A stretch of 15,858 nucleotides of DNA from JAWCLZ01 sp038850275 (GTDB lineage Archaea; Halobacteriota; JAWCLZ01). Below are positions 1 through 6,201 of this stretch, one piece after another; the first letter of the stretch is position 1, and each line of letters starts with the position of its first letter. The stretch spans positions 1 to 15,858 of the forward strand of contig JAWCLZ010000028.1 of NCBI GenBank assembly GCA_038850275.1. Reading direction: 5' to 3'. A program made the translations under genes and the position numbers. Below the pieces are notes generated by a model that saw only the letters and a program-made list of their open reading frames with translations, did not search any database and was not told the DNA's origin.

Positions 1-111
1 GGAATGGATTCTTACAAATATGAAGCGCGAAAAGTCTGGGATGAAGTAAAAGCGGAGGAGAAGCGAAGAAAGAATAGGGTTACTCAAGGATATTTACTCT
101 TAGAGGTTTGA
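1..111 (+). CDS. C-terminal fragment of an unidentified protein (5' truncated)
   Basis: The frame is open from the first base and stops at TGA 109-111, giving 36 codons. The visible tail is strongly charged, rich in Lys, Arg and Glu, and ends in a short hydrophobic stretch (GYLLLEV). An ATG lies at position 4, but no Shine-Dalgarno site is visible, so this is more likely the end of a longer gene starting outside the window than a complete 35-aa protein. A small membrane protein starts 6 bases downstream in the same orientation, which suggests co-transcription. A charged cytoplasmic tail followed by a tiny one-span protein would fit a transporter with a small accessory subunit, but that is inference and the family is not recognised. 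Confidence 0.5.
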   Translation, partial: GMDSYKYEARKVWDEVKAEEKRRKNRVTQGYLLLEV

Positions 112-117
112 CCCGCG

Positions 118-237
118 ATGGATGTACTAAGCATTGTAATTGTGATAGGTCTACTTTCTGCAATCCTCCTAGCAACATTGATTAAATTGGAAATGCTATT
201 TCGCTCACTAATCAATTACTCTAAAAAATTAAACTAA
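118..237 (+). CDS. Small single-span membrane protein, 39 aa
   Basis: ATG at 118 follows the upstream stop by 6 bases, with AGAGG at 102-106 as a plausible ribosome-binding site overlapping the previous gene. Residues 4-22 (LSIVIVIGLLSAILLATLI) form one uninterrupted hydrophobic helix. A short tail with Lys and Arg follows and would face the cytoplasm by the positive-inside rule. There are no Cys, His or other obvious functional motifs. The length, single helix and tight coupling to the truncated upstream gene suggest a small accessory subunit of a membrane protein, but no family is recognised. An unrelated short ORF in a hydrophobic reading frame cannot be excluded. Confidence 0.5.
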   Translation: MDVLSIVIVIGLLSAILLATLIKLEMLFRSLINYSKKLN

Positions 238-276
238 ATGTTTATTTAATAATAATTAATAAATTAAATAACTTGA

Positions 277-435
277 CGGGATTTTGCTCGAACTAGAAAT
301 TGGCTATCGCGACTGGGCGAAAAAGCATTGAATCATGCGAATTAAAAGAATAGCCAAGCAAAAAATATACTTCGTATTAAAGACGAGGGATTAGAAAAAA
401 GTAAGATTAAAAAGCGATTATTCGCTAAGGCTTGA
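277..435 (+). pseudogene. Possible decayed ORF in the 238-541 gap
   Basis: The 304-base stretch between genes holds no intact ORF. One frame from 277 to TGA 433-435 reads like protein-coding sequence, with two blocks (RDFARTRNWLSRLGEKALNH and NSQAKNILRIKDEGLEKSK) separated by a single in-frame TAA at 343-345. It has no convincing start or ribosome-binding site. It may be a relic of a small basic protein. The rest of the gap is AT-rich and probably contains the promoter of the next gene: a weak TATA-like ATTTTATTAA near 496-505 lies about 25-30 bases ahead of the ribosome-binding site at 528-532. Confidence 0.22.
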
Positions 436-541
436 TTAATTTATTTTGAATGAATTCTGTTTTTTCTGATAATTGTTGCAATTTTAAGACGACTAATTTT
501 ATTAAGCAGATATCAAATCGAATTTTAAGAGGAATTGCGGG

Positions 542-793
542 ATGGATATTGAGAGATTAGAACTTGGAAATGGGAAGTTTGAAGTGCTGAGAATTGGCAG
601 TATGCGATTTGAACGTCTCTCTCAAAATGGCGATCCGGATGCTGAACACTGGGTTGGGATTATGGAGTGCGGAGATATTGATTTACCTATTTTCGCTTCA
701 TCCGAAAAGCCATTTACAGTTGAACAAATTCGCAGATGCTGCGAAGCAATAGAGAAATTCTTGGAAGTGTTAGAAGAAGCGCGCGATGTTTAG
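542..793 (+). CDS. Hypothetical small acidic protein, 83 aa
   Basis: Translation starts at ATG 542, 9 bases after an AGAGG ribosome-binding site (528-532). The protein is acidic and soluble: residues 1-55 look beta-rich, and residues 57-81 form a predicted amphipathic helix (TVEQIRRCCEAIEKFLEVLE) with an adjacent Cys pair. No signal peptide or membrane segment is present. I do not recognise the family. Its stop codon (TAG 791-793) overlaps the stop of the convergent winged-helix gene by two bases, so the two 3' ends share sequence and have no terminator between them. The ribosome-binding site and consistent amino-acid composition make it a credible real gene. Confidence 0.6.
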   Translation: MDIERLELGNGKFEVLRIGSMRFERLSQNGDPDAEHWVGIMECGDIDLPIFASSEKPFTVEQIRRCCEAIEKFLEVLEEARDV

Positions 794-1221
794 CGCGTGC
801 GTGCTTTAGGCTTTTTCTCAATGCTCTTCTCTTGTTTTAGCTCAATAATCTTCTCTTGTTTTATGCTTTCCTGCAGCATTTTCTCAGCAAGCTTAATGCT
901 CAGTTCATAGATCTTCCGCCCTTTATCAGTGAGTATATATTGCTTGAAAACGCCTTTTTCAATTATATGCTCACTCTCCAACTCGTTTAAGTGATCTATT
1001 ATATTTGACCTAGATCGCGCGGATTCATCGCCACTGTTGCTCTCTGAGAGTGTTTCTTTATAATTGCAGTAAATCATCGTAGATGTAAGCCCCTGTGGTT
1101 CGCGATAAAGTAAATCCAGAATATAGAAGCGAGCAAAACTTTTGGTTATGGATCTTAATCCAGAATTCGTGAGAATTTGATATACACTATGAACATTCAC
1201 GTGTTTTTTATCCAACGCCAC
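790..1221 (-). CDS. Winged-helix DNA-binding protein with charged C-terminal tail, 143 aa
   Basis: This is a probable transcription regulator. Residues about 25-105 look like an archaeal winged-helix domain: a helix (FARFYILDLLYREPQGLTS), a second and recognition helix (SRSNIIDHLNELESEHIIEK), then a beta wing (FKQYILTDKGRKIYEL). The GVFKQYILTDKG element is characteristic of ArsR/MarR/PadR-like wings. Residues 106-143 are a long Lys/Glu-rich helical tail, possibly for dimerisation or nucleic-acid contact. The start is GTG at 1219-1221. No Shine-Dalgarno site precedes it, but an AT-rich TATA element (1241-1252) is centred about 25 bases upstream, which indicates a leaderless mRNA and supports this start. 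Its target is unknown; autoregulation is possible. Confidence 0.75.
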   Translation of the reverse strand: MALDKKHVNVHSVYQILTNSGLRSITKSFARFYILDLLYREPQGLTSTMIYCNYKETLSESNSGDESARSRSNIIDHLNELESEHIIEKGVFKQYILTDKGRKIYELSIKLAEKMLQESIKQEKIIELKQEKSIEKKPKARTR

Positions 1222-1240
1222 GAGAGAAAATTTAACTTAA

Positions 1241-1252
1241 AAATATTTAAAT
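1241..1252 (-). promoter_or_regulatory. TATA box of the winged-helix gene (leaderless)
   Basis: On the minus strand this AT-only block reads ATTTAAATATTT. Its centre is about 25 bases from the GTG start at 1221, the usual archaeal distance from TATA box to transcription start, so the transcript should begin at or next to the start codon. Confidence 0.5.
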
Positions 1253-1337
1253 CTTGTTTTTAAAAGCAGTGTGTGCCCGAGAATTAGTTTTTGATGCAAA
1301 AAGCATATAATTATCCTATTATATTATCTTTTATAGG

Positions 1338-2118
1338 TCGGGGATGGGACTTAGAAATAGAAAGAAAAAGAAGAAGGAAAAGAAGAGGTTTAAATATTGG
1401 CGGAAGTACAACTATTGGCCCACTCGAGACAAAGAATTGATGATTCGCAACCTACTGGAACAAGTTTCAGCTATGCCAAATCCCTTTCCCAAAAAAAGGA
1501 AAGGAAACTACAAGGTAAGAAGCGCGGTCGAAAACCAACTCACATCTCAATGATAATGTGCCTCCTGCTAAAAGTGATCCTGAAGAAATCCTATCGAGAA
1601 CTATACTCACTATTGAAAAACGATAGCAGTCTTCGAAGGCTAGCAGGCATAAAAGAACTACCACACTACAACACAATAAACGACTACATGGCAAAACTCA
1701 GCGAAATATCTCGACAGCTTAATAAAAAATCTATACAATAGCTGTTGAAAGGAAAAAAAGAAGCCAGGCAGACCACGGAAGCGAAGAGCCATCGATGGCA
1801 CAGGTTTTGCAACCACCACCCGAGCACTATGGTACAGCATCAGAATTAAAAAGCGCACTACCGTAAAGAATTTCTCAAACTAGAAGGATTTGCTGACCTT
1901 GATTTACAAATGTTTGGCTCAACCATTGTCAACACTGGCTATGCCAATGAAGCACCACTCTTCATACCAATTTTAAAGAAAAGACCACCTTACAATGCAC
2001 TCAGACTAGGATACAACACATTGTAAAGGCAAATGCAACCAACAACCACACTTACACCGCTACACCCAAAGCTATATCGATAAAGTAAAGATATCTATTC
2101 CTCAATTAATCCATCCCC
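1338..2118. mobile_element. Degenerate insertion sequence, possible terminal repeats
   Basis: The transposase relic is flanked by an 8-bp inverted match: GGGGATGG at 1338-1345 and CCATCCCC at 2111-2118. If these are remains of the terminal inverted repeats, the element is about 780 bp, shorter than an intact IS of this type, in line with an internal deletion. No target-site duplication is evident. The match is short and could be chance, so the boundaries are tentative, although the mobile origin is supported by the transposase sequence. Confidence 0.35.
1344..2026 (+). pseudogene. Decayed DDE transposase (IS4/IS5-like superfamily)
   Basis: Transposase sequence is recognisable across several frameshifts. 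Frame A (1344-1553) gives an N-terminal region ending LLEQVSAMPNPFPKKR. Frame B (from about 1515) gives GKKRGRKPTHISMIMCLLLK, then SYRELYSLLK and YNTINDYMAKLSE, the usual N-terminal helical domain. Frame A resumes around 1752-1860 with KPGRPRKRRAIDGTGF, which carries the first catalytic Asp (IDGTGF), and RALWYSIRI. Frame B resumes at about 1865 with KEFLKLEGFADLDLQMFGS and YANEAPLFIPILKKR, then stops at 2024-2026. The second Asp motif is not intact, and the final Glu region cannot be seen. At least three frame changes plus 3' loss make it non-functional. Family-level assignment (IS5 versus IS4, or a related group) is from memory of such transposases. Confidence 0.8.
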
Positions 2119-2148
2119 TAATAGATCCCTTCAAGGATTTATTAGGGG
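2115..2148. repeat. Strong hairpin, 14-bp stem, 6-nt loop
   Basis: CCCCTAATA at 2115-2123 pairs with TATTAGGGG at 2140-2148. G2124 and T2139 form a wobble pair, ATCC (2125-2128) pairs with GGAT (2135-2138), and the loop is CTTCAA. The hairpin sits at the 3' edge of the transposase relic and about 100 bases ahead of the zinc-protein gene. It could be an IS terminator, an IS end or a small repeat element. No T-run follows directly. Confidence 0.75.
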
Positions 2149-2250
2149 ACAATATATTAAGTAAATTTATAAAAAGATTTCTACGGAGCTAAAAATTCAC
2201 AAAATTTAAATATGAATATCTCCAAATTCAAAATTGTGGAGGGATGGATT

Positions 2251-2430
2251 ATGAGATGCATTTGGTGTGGTTATAAATATGCCGAGGAATTTGAAGAATT
2301 AAGCGCTGGTTTCTGCAGCTACCTATGCTTGCGAAAATGGGAAGATTCCTTTGAAAGTCTCTGCAAGCAGCTATCGATAGATAAAAAAATCACCCTAGAA
2401 ACACCCGATTTGAAATATATAGCAGGATAA
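2251..2430 (+). CDS. TRASH/MYM-like zinc-finger protein, 59 aa
   Basis: ATG at 2251 is chosen because GGAGGG at 2238-2243 lies 7 bases upstream; an in-frame ATG at 2212 has no such site. The N-terminal half carries Cys3-x2-Cys6 and Cys22-Ser-Tyr-Leu-Cys26. The second pair lies in an FCS context (GFCSYLCLRKW), as in TRASH and MYM-type zinc fingers, which bind metal and often act as metal sensors or protein-interaction modules. The C-terminal half (residues 28-59) is helical and ends in LETPDLKYIAG. The protein is probably cytoplasmic. It has no enzymatic domain and its function is unknown. TATA-like sequence (AAATTTATAAAAAG, around 2162-2175) precedes it, so it appears to be a single-gene transcript between an IS relic and a tRNA. 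Confidence 0.7.
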   Translation: MRCIWCGYKYAEEFEELSAGFCSYLCLRKWEDSFESLCKQLSIDKKITLETPDLKYIAG

Positions 2431-2555
2431 ACAAAACTGAGTTTCTAGGTCGTTCCTTGAACAAGCAATATTAGGCACACTAACTATTTTACTGAATATT
2501 ATGCATTCTACAGGCGGAAGCGTGCCTCCTCAATTCGAGATAGGAGATAGAAGCA

Positions 2556-2566
2556 AAAAATATATG
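2556..2566 (+). promoter_or_regulatory. TATA box of tRNA-Glu
   Basis: AAAAATATATG is centred about 29 bases before the mature tRNA 5' end at 2590, as expected for an archaeal tRNA promoter with a very short leader. Confidence 0.55.
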
Positions 2567-2589
2567 AATTGCAACTACTACTTTAAATT

Positions 2590-2664
2590 GCTCCGGTAGT
2601 GTAGTCCGGCCAATCATGAGGGACTCTCACTCCCTCGACTGGGGTTCAAATCCCCACCGGAGCA
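2590..2664 (+). tRNA. tRNA-Glu (anticodon CTC)
   Basis: A full cloverleaf can be folded. The acceptor stem GCTCCGG pairs with CCGGAGC, with A2664 as discriminator base. The anticodon stem AGGGA/TCCCT closes a 7-base loop CTCTCAC with anticodon CTC, which reads GAG. The T stem TGGGG/CCCCA encloses TTCAAAT. The D arm contains the usual AGTGTAGTCCGGCCAA form of archaeal tRNA-Glu. There is no intron, and the CCA tail is not encoded. AT-rich sequence lies downstream (2685-2725) before the convergent hydro-lyase gene; no attachment-site duplication of the tRNA 3' end is evident in this window. Confidence 0.95.
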
Positions 2665-2713
2665 TCGCGTAAAAAAAACCTTCAGCACAATTATATTTAT
2701 ATTATATTTATAT

Positions 2714-3229
2714 TTATATTATTTCATATCCACCGCGTTTTAGGAGATAGGGCATTAAACCGCCTGAGCTTAGCAGTACTTGCATGAACTTCGGAATAGG
2801 CTTGAACTCATAGGTCTCATTTCGATTGAGATTTTTAATTATACCCTCATCAAAGTCGATTTCAAGCTCGTCCCCTTGTTTCACTTTGGAAGCAATACCT
2901 TTGCATTCAATCAAAGGCAGGCCTATATTAAATGCATTTCTGTAGAAGATCCGCGCGAATGACTCAGCAATAATGCAGCTGATACCACAGGCTTTGATCA
3001 CTTGGGGTGCTTGCTCTCGCGATGATCCGCAGCCGAAGTTGCTATCTGCAATTAAAATTGGATTCTCCATTTTCTTGGCATCTTCATAAAAATTTGAATC
3101 AATGGCTTCAAAAGCGTGGATGGCAAGCTTCTTCAAATCAAGTTCATCGTATTTATACTTCCCTGAGATCATTTCATCGGTATTAGTATCCCTAGGGAAA
3201 ATGCGCAGCACTTTACCCTTAATCTTCAT
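2714..3229 (-). CDS. leuD: Aconitase-family hydro-lyase small subunit (LeuD/HacB type)
   Basis: This is the swivel-domain subunit that completes the active site of 3-isopropylmalate dehydratase or homoaconitase. The family signature GCGSSREQAP occupies residues 66-75, and length (171 aa) is normal for the archaeal two-subunit type. The substrate-recognition loop near residues 15-33 reads NTDEMISGKYKYDELDLKKL. Typical isopropylmalate isomerases have a YLRT-like loop here, so the reaction (isopropylmalate, homoaconitate or another 2-hydroxy acid) is uncertain. ATG 3229 directly abuts the TAG stop of the large subunit, and GGGGTGAGATAG, containing the ribosome-binding site, spans the junction, so the two are translationally coupled. 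No other leucine-pathway gene is present nearby. Confidence 0.85.
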   Translation of the reverse strand: MKIKGKVLRIFPRDTNTDEMISGKYKYDELDLKKLAIHAFEAIDSNFYEDAKKMENPILIADSNFGCGSSREQAPQVIKACGISCIIAESFARIFYRNAFNIGLPLIECKGIASKVKQGDELEIDFDEGIIKNLNRNETYEFKPIPKFMQVLLSSGGLMPYLLKRGGYEII

Positions 3230-4504
3230 CTATCTCACCCCAAAATAGTCCCTGGGATCGGTAATTCTACCTGTTACCGCTGAAACTGCTGCAGTTGCGG
3301 GACTGCAGAGGTAAATCTCAGCTTTATCATTACCCATTCTGCCCTTGAAATTGCGATTCTGGGTGGAGAGCACTTTCTCGCCATCGCCGAGGGCAACTGT
3401 TCTCCCAATGCAAAATCCGCAGCCTGGAACACCGATAGAAGCCCCTGCTTTAACTAGAATTTGAATTATTCCATCCTGCATTGCTCTAAATAGAATACCT
3501 CTACTCGCTGGATATACCACTAAGCGAGTGTTTGAATTCACCCTTTTACCCTTTAAAATTCTAGCTGCAATTCTAAGGTCGCTTAACCTGCCATTTGTAC
3601 ATGAGCCAATGCAGATTTGATCAAGCTCAACACTAGAGAGCTCTCTAGCGGTTTTTACATTATCAACGCGATGGGGGCAGGCAACTAGCGGTTGGAGTTT
3701 ATCCACCGAGATCTCAATTTCATCCTCATAAACTGCATTTTCATCTGGTTCTAGCGCTTGATATTCTCGAACTCGGCCATATTGCTTGAGAAAAGCCCTG
3801 ACCTTTTCATCTGCCTTGCAAAGCCCGAGTTTGGCACCTGCTTCAACTGACATATTGCTGAGCACTAGTCTTTCCTCAACCTCCATTCTATCCACAGTCT
3901 CCCCTAGAAATTCCATTGATTTATAAGCTGCACCCTCAGCACCAATGATGCTGACAATTTTTAAAAAAACATCCTTTGAGTATACATACCTTGGGAGTCT
4001 TCCCTTGATATTGATCTTCAAACTTTCAGGTACCCTAAACCAAGTCTTGCCATAGACAAAAATCGCAGCAATATCAGTGGAGCCAACTCCAGTTGCAAAT
4101 GCCCCTACAGCACCGTGAGTGCAGGAATGGGAATCGGCGCCGGCAATTACTTTATATGGCGCTGCATATTTTTCAATAACAATTTGATGGCAAATACCAT
4201 CTCCATTTTCAAAAAAAGCGATGCCATTCTCTCTAGCGAATTTTCTCATCATGATATGGACATTTGAAATCTTCTCGCTGGGCGATGGTGAAGCGTGGTC
4301 GCATATCCCAATTACCTTTCTGCTATTAAAAACCCGGCGCGTTTTCAACCCAGATTCCATCTGCTGAATTGCAAGAGGCATTGTTCCATCGTGAGCAAAA
4401 GCAAGGTCAACTTCCGATACAACTAAATCGCCTGGGCTAACCTCTCTTCCTGTTTTCCGCGAAAGAATTTTCTCAGCCATCGTCTTAGCCTTAGCTTTGC
4501 CCAT
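3230..4504 (-). CDS. leuC: Aconitase-family hydro-lyase large subunit (LeuC/HacA type)
   Basis: This 424-aa subunit binds the [4Fe-4S] cluster that isomerises a 2-hydroxy acid (3-isopropylmalate in leucine synthesis or homoaconitate-type acids in 2-oxoacid elongation). The cluster ligands are visible: Cys302 in IGSCTNGR, and Cys362 and Cys365 in GCGFC. Other family motifs include CDHASPSPSEK (68-78), GDGICHQ (101-107) and GADSHSCTHGAVGAFATGVGS (122-142). The length matches the archaeal form (about 420 aa). The start ATG 4504 is preceded by GGGTG and by an AT-rich promoter in the divergent region with the hydrogenase protease gene. It is followed without a gap by the small subunit. Substrate specificity is left open because the small-subunit loop is atypical. 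Confidence 0.88.
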   Translation of the reverse strand: MGKAKAKTMAEKILSRKTGREVSPGDLVVSEVDLAFAHDGTMPLAIQQMESGLKTRRVFNSRKVIGICDHASPSPSEKISNVHIMMRKFARENGIAFFENGDGICHQIVIEKYAAPYKVIAGADSHSCTHGAVGAFATGVGSTDIAAIFVYGKTWFRVPESLKINIKGRLPRYVYSKDVFLKIVSIIGAEGAAYKSMEFLGETVDRMEVEERLVLSNMSVEAGAKLGLCKADEKVRAFLKQYGRVREYQALEPDENAVYEDEIEISVDKLQPLVACPHRVDNVKTARELSSVELDQICIGSCTNGRLSDLRIAARILKGKRVNSNTRLVVYPASRGILFRAMQDGIIQILVKAGASIGVPGCGFCIGRTVALGDGEKVLSTQNRNFKGRMGNDKAEIYLCSPATAAVSAVTGRITDPRDYFGVR

Positions 4505-4534
4505 GATTACACACCCTGCTCCCAGATCTAGTTA

Positions 4535-4570
4535 TTGCAACTATTTAATAATAACTTTATATATTAAGAG
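4535..4570. promoter_or_regulatory. Divergent promoter region
   Basis: TTTATATATTA (4556-4566, plus strand) is centred 26 bases ahead of the GTG at 4587, giving a leaderless transcript for the hydrogenase protease operon. On the minus strand ATTATTAAATAG (4540-4551) is placed for the leuCD transcript, with a leader of roughly 15 bases before ATG 4504. The two promoters lie almost back to back. Confidence 0.5.
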
Positions 4571-4586
4571 ATAAAATTTAAAAAAC

Positions 4587-5087
4587 GTGGAAATCAAGGT
4601 TCTGGGTTGTGGAAATATTCTTTCAAGCGATGAAGGAGTTGGTATACATATCATTAGAAGGCTTCGCGAGTTAAAGCTTCCGAAAAATGTAGAGGTAATA
4701 GATGCTGGGCTTGGGGGTATTGCTATTCTTGATTTAATTAAAGATGCTAAAAAAGTGATTATAGCTGATGCAATAACAACAGTAGATGGGGAGGTTGGCG
4801 AGGTGTATCGATTTGAAGATAAAGAGTTGCTTAATAGAGATACATCCACAATTTCCTTCCACAATTTAAATCTCGTAGATATTATCAAAATTGGGGAAAT
4901 TATTCAGCCTGAGGCAATGCCTGATGAAATAGTGGTTTTCAGCATAGAAGTTGAAAGCGATGAAGCATTTGGCATGGAATTAAGCCCTAGGGTGAGAGCA
5001 AGTGTACCGATTGCTGTGGAAATGATACTAGCTGAAATAAAAAGAATGAACGAGGAAATGGAGCGGAAGAAGGCTGAGGTGAAATGA
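4587..5087 (+). CDS. [NiFe]-hydrogenase maturation endopeptidase (M52/HycI-like)
   Basis: This nickel-dependent protease removes the C-terminal peptide of a [NiFe]-hydrogenase large subunit once nickel is inserted. The N-terminus shows the family signature LGCGNILSSDEGVGIH. Glu16, Asp61 (IIADAIT) and His92 (SFHN) line up with the nickel ligands Glu16, Asp62 and His93 known from E. coli HybD. The length (166 aa) is normal, with a charged helical C-terminal extension (residues 145-166). Start is GTG 4587, supported by a TATA box 26 bases upstream and absence of a ribosome-binding site (leaderless). Its stop overlaps the next gene by ATGA. No hydrogenase gene is in the window, so its substrate lies elsewhere in the genome. 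Confidence 0.88.
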   Translation: MEIKVLGCGNILSSDEGVGIHIIRRLRELKLPKNVEVIDAGLGGIAILDLIKDAKKVIIADAITTVDGEVGEVYRFEDKELLNRDTSTISFHNLNLVDIIKIGEIIQPEAMPDEIVVFSIEVESDEAFGMELSPRVRASVPIAVEMILAEIKRMNEEMERKKAEVK

Positions 5088-5527
5088 AAAAAGTTGTTGT
5101 AGGAGGCACATTTGACCCAATCCACGAGGGACATAAGGCATTGCTTAAGAAAGCATTTGAGCTTGGAGAAGTATACATAGGTCTAACTTCCGATGAAATG
5201 GTCAAGCATAAGGATCACGAGGTGCGGCCATATAAGGAGCGATATGAAAATCTTAAGCGATTTATAGAAACCACATTTAAAAGACAAGCGATTATAAGGG
5301 AAATAAACAAGCCATTTGGCAATACAACTTCGGAGCACTACGATTACATTGTGGTTTCACCTGAAACCTATCCCATTGCTTTGAAGATAAATCAAATACG
5401 CATGGAAAAAAATCTCTCGCCAATTGAAATCATCAAAATAGATTTCGTATTAGCCGGAGATGGAATGCCAATTTCATCAACGCGGATACGGAAGGGAAAA
5501 ATAGGACTGAGGGGAGAATTGCTGTGA
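5084..5527 (+). CDS. coaD: Archaeal phosphopantetheine adenylyltransferase
   Basis: The enzyme transfers AMP from ATP to 4'-phosphopantetheine, giving dephospho-CoA in coenzyme A synthesis. It is a nucleotidyltransferase of the HIGH superfamily: GGTFDPIHEGH (residues 7-17) binds the ATP phosphates, and ISSTRIR (130-136) is the second conserved motif. The length (147 aa) matches the archaeal COG1019 type rather than longer nucleotidyltransferases. ATG 5084 overlaps the upstream stop by 4 bases (ATGA), and its TGA overlaps the next GTG start (GTGA), so three genes form a coupled operon. The partners (hydrogenase protease, NTP phosphatase) are not CoA genes, so the grouping seems one of convenience. 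Confidence 0.9.
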   Translation: MKKVVVGGTFDPIHEGHKALLKKAFELGEVYIGLTSDEMVKHKDHEVRPYKERYENLKRFIETTFKRQAIIREINKPFGNTTSEHYDYIVVSPETYPIALKINQIRMEKNLSPIEIIKIDFVLAGDGMPISSTRIRKGKIGLRGELL

Positions 5528-6054
5528 AAATTGCCGCTGGGACTGCAAATCCAGTGAAAATTCAAGCCATAAAAAATGTTTTTTCCAAAATTTTCAAAGA
5601 CATAGAGGTAATACCTGTGCTAGTGGATTCAAAAGTTGGAAGCGAGCCATTTGACAGCGAGGTAATCAAAGGTGCGATTGAAAGAGCAAAGCAAGCATAT
5701 AAAAGCGGGGCAGATCTAGGAGTTGGAGTCGAAGCTGGGCTATTCAAAAATCCCTATGCTATATCAGGGTACCTTGATGTACAATATTGTGCAATCTATG
5801 ATGGCGAAAGAATAACAATTGGATGCGGCGCTGGATTTGAATATCCAAAAAAAGTGGTGGAGAGAGTTTTGAGAGAGGAAATAGAGATAGGTATGGTAAT
5901 GGAAGAACTCACAAGCATAAGAGATATAGGTGAAACAATCGGTTCAATAGGCTATTTATCAAAAGGAATAATAAACCGCATTGCACTTACTGAGCAAGCG
6001 ATTTTAATGGCACTTATACCTAGGCTGAATTCCAAGATATATTTTGAGAAATAG
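5524..6054 (+). CDS. yjjX: Inosine/xanthosine triphosphatase (DUF84/YjjX family)
   Basis: The protein belongs to the NTPase family that hydrolyses non-canonical purine nucleotides (ITP, XTP) to keep them out of RNA and DNA. It opens with KIAAGTANPVKIQAIKNVF, the family's nucleotide-binding N-terminus. It continues with VGSEPFDSEVIKGAIERA (residues about 38-55), GADLGVGVEAGL (about 62-73) and DIGETIGSIGYLSKG (about 134-148), all typical of DUF84. The length (176 aa) is normal. The GTG start overlaps the stop of coaD within GTGA, which supports coupled translation. It ends the operon; a long hairpin follows 10 bases after the stop. Confidence 0.87.
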   Translation: MKIAAGTANPVKIQAIKNVFSKIFKDIEVIPVLVDSKVGSEPFDSEVIKGAIERAKQAYKSGADLGVGVEAGLFKNPYAISGYLDVQYCAIYDGERITIGCGAGFEYPKKVVERVLREEIEIGMVMEELTSIRDIGETIGSIGYLSKGIINRIALTEQAILMALIPRLNSKIYFEK

Positions 6055-6064
6055 GAGATAACTT

Positions 6065-6103
6065 GAGATTGGGATAAAAAGAAAGATATCTTTTCCCAAT
6101 CTC
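6065..6103 (+). terminator. Long hairpin after the yjjX operon
   Basis: GAGATTGGG (6065-6073) pairs with CCCAATCTC (6095-6103), and AAAAGA (6077-6082) pairs with TCTTTT (6089-6094). A three-base bulge (ATA) lies on the 5' side and the loop is AAGATA. It sits 10 bases past the stop of the three-gene operon and about 45 bases ahead of the next TATA element, so a transcript-end or mRNA-stability role is likely. There is no downstream T-run, so classification as a terminator is tentative. Confidence 0.5.
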
Positions 6104-6148
6104 CAAGTGAATGATAGGGGGGAGACCCAAAGAAATTAATATACATTC

Positions 6149-6192
6149 TTATATTTAAGCATTTTGAATCATGAATCATGAATCATGAGTCA
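6149..6192 (+). promoter_or_regulatory. trm5 promoter with four 7-bp TGANTCA repeats
   Basis: TTATATTTAA (6149-6158) is a good TATA box with expected transcription start near 6180. Four contiguous 7-bp units follow: TGAATCA at 6165, 6172 and 6179, then TGAGTCA at 6186-6192. Each unit is an odd-base palindrome (TGA-N-TCA). They cover the predicted start site and early leader, the place for a repressor operator. No clear Shine-Dalgarno site precedes ATG 6202. Confidence 0.5.
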
Positions 6193-6201
6193 TAATGAGT
6201 T

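Noticed and set aside
2212..2250. Earlier ATG for the zinc protein
   Set aside because: No ribosome-binding site, while GGAGGG lies 7 bases before ATG 2251.
2471..2527. AGGCAC/GTGCCT inverted pair between zinc gene and tRNA
   Set aside because: Only 6 bp with more than 40 bases between, so likely chance.
2590..2664. tRNA-Glu as an integration site of a mobile island
   Set aside because: No second copy of its 3' end and no integrase gene were seen in the window.
6165..6192. Short 7-bp repeats as a CRISPR or integration array
   Set aside because: Units are contiguous without spacers and too short; no cas or integrase genes are near.
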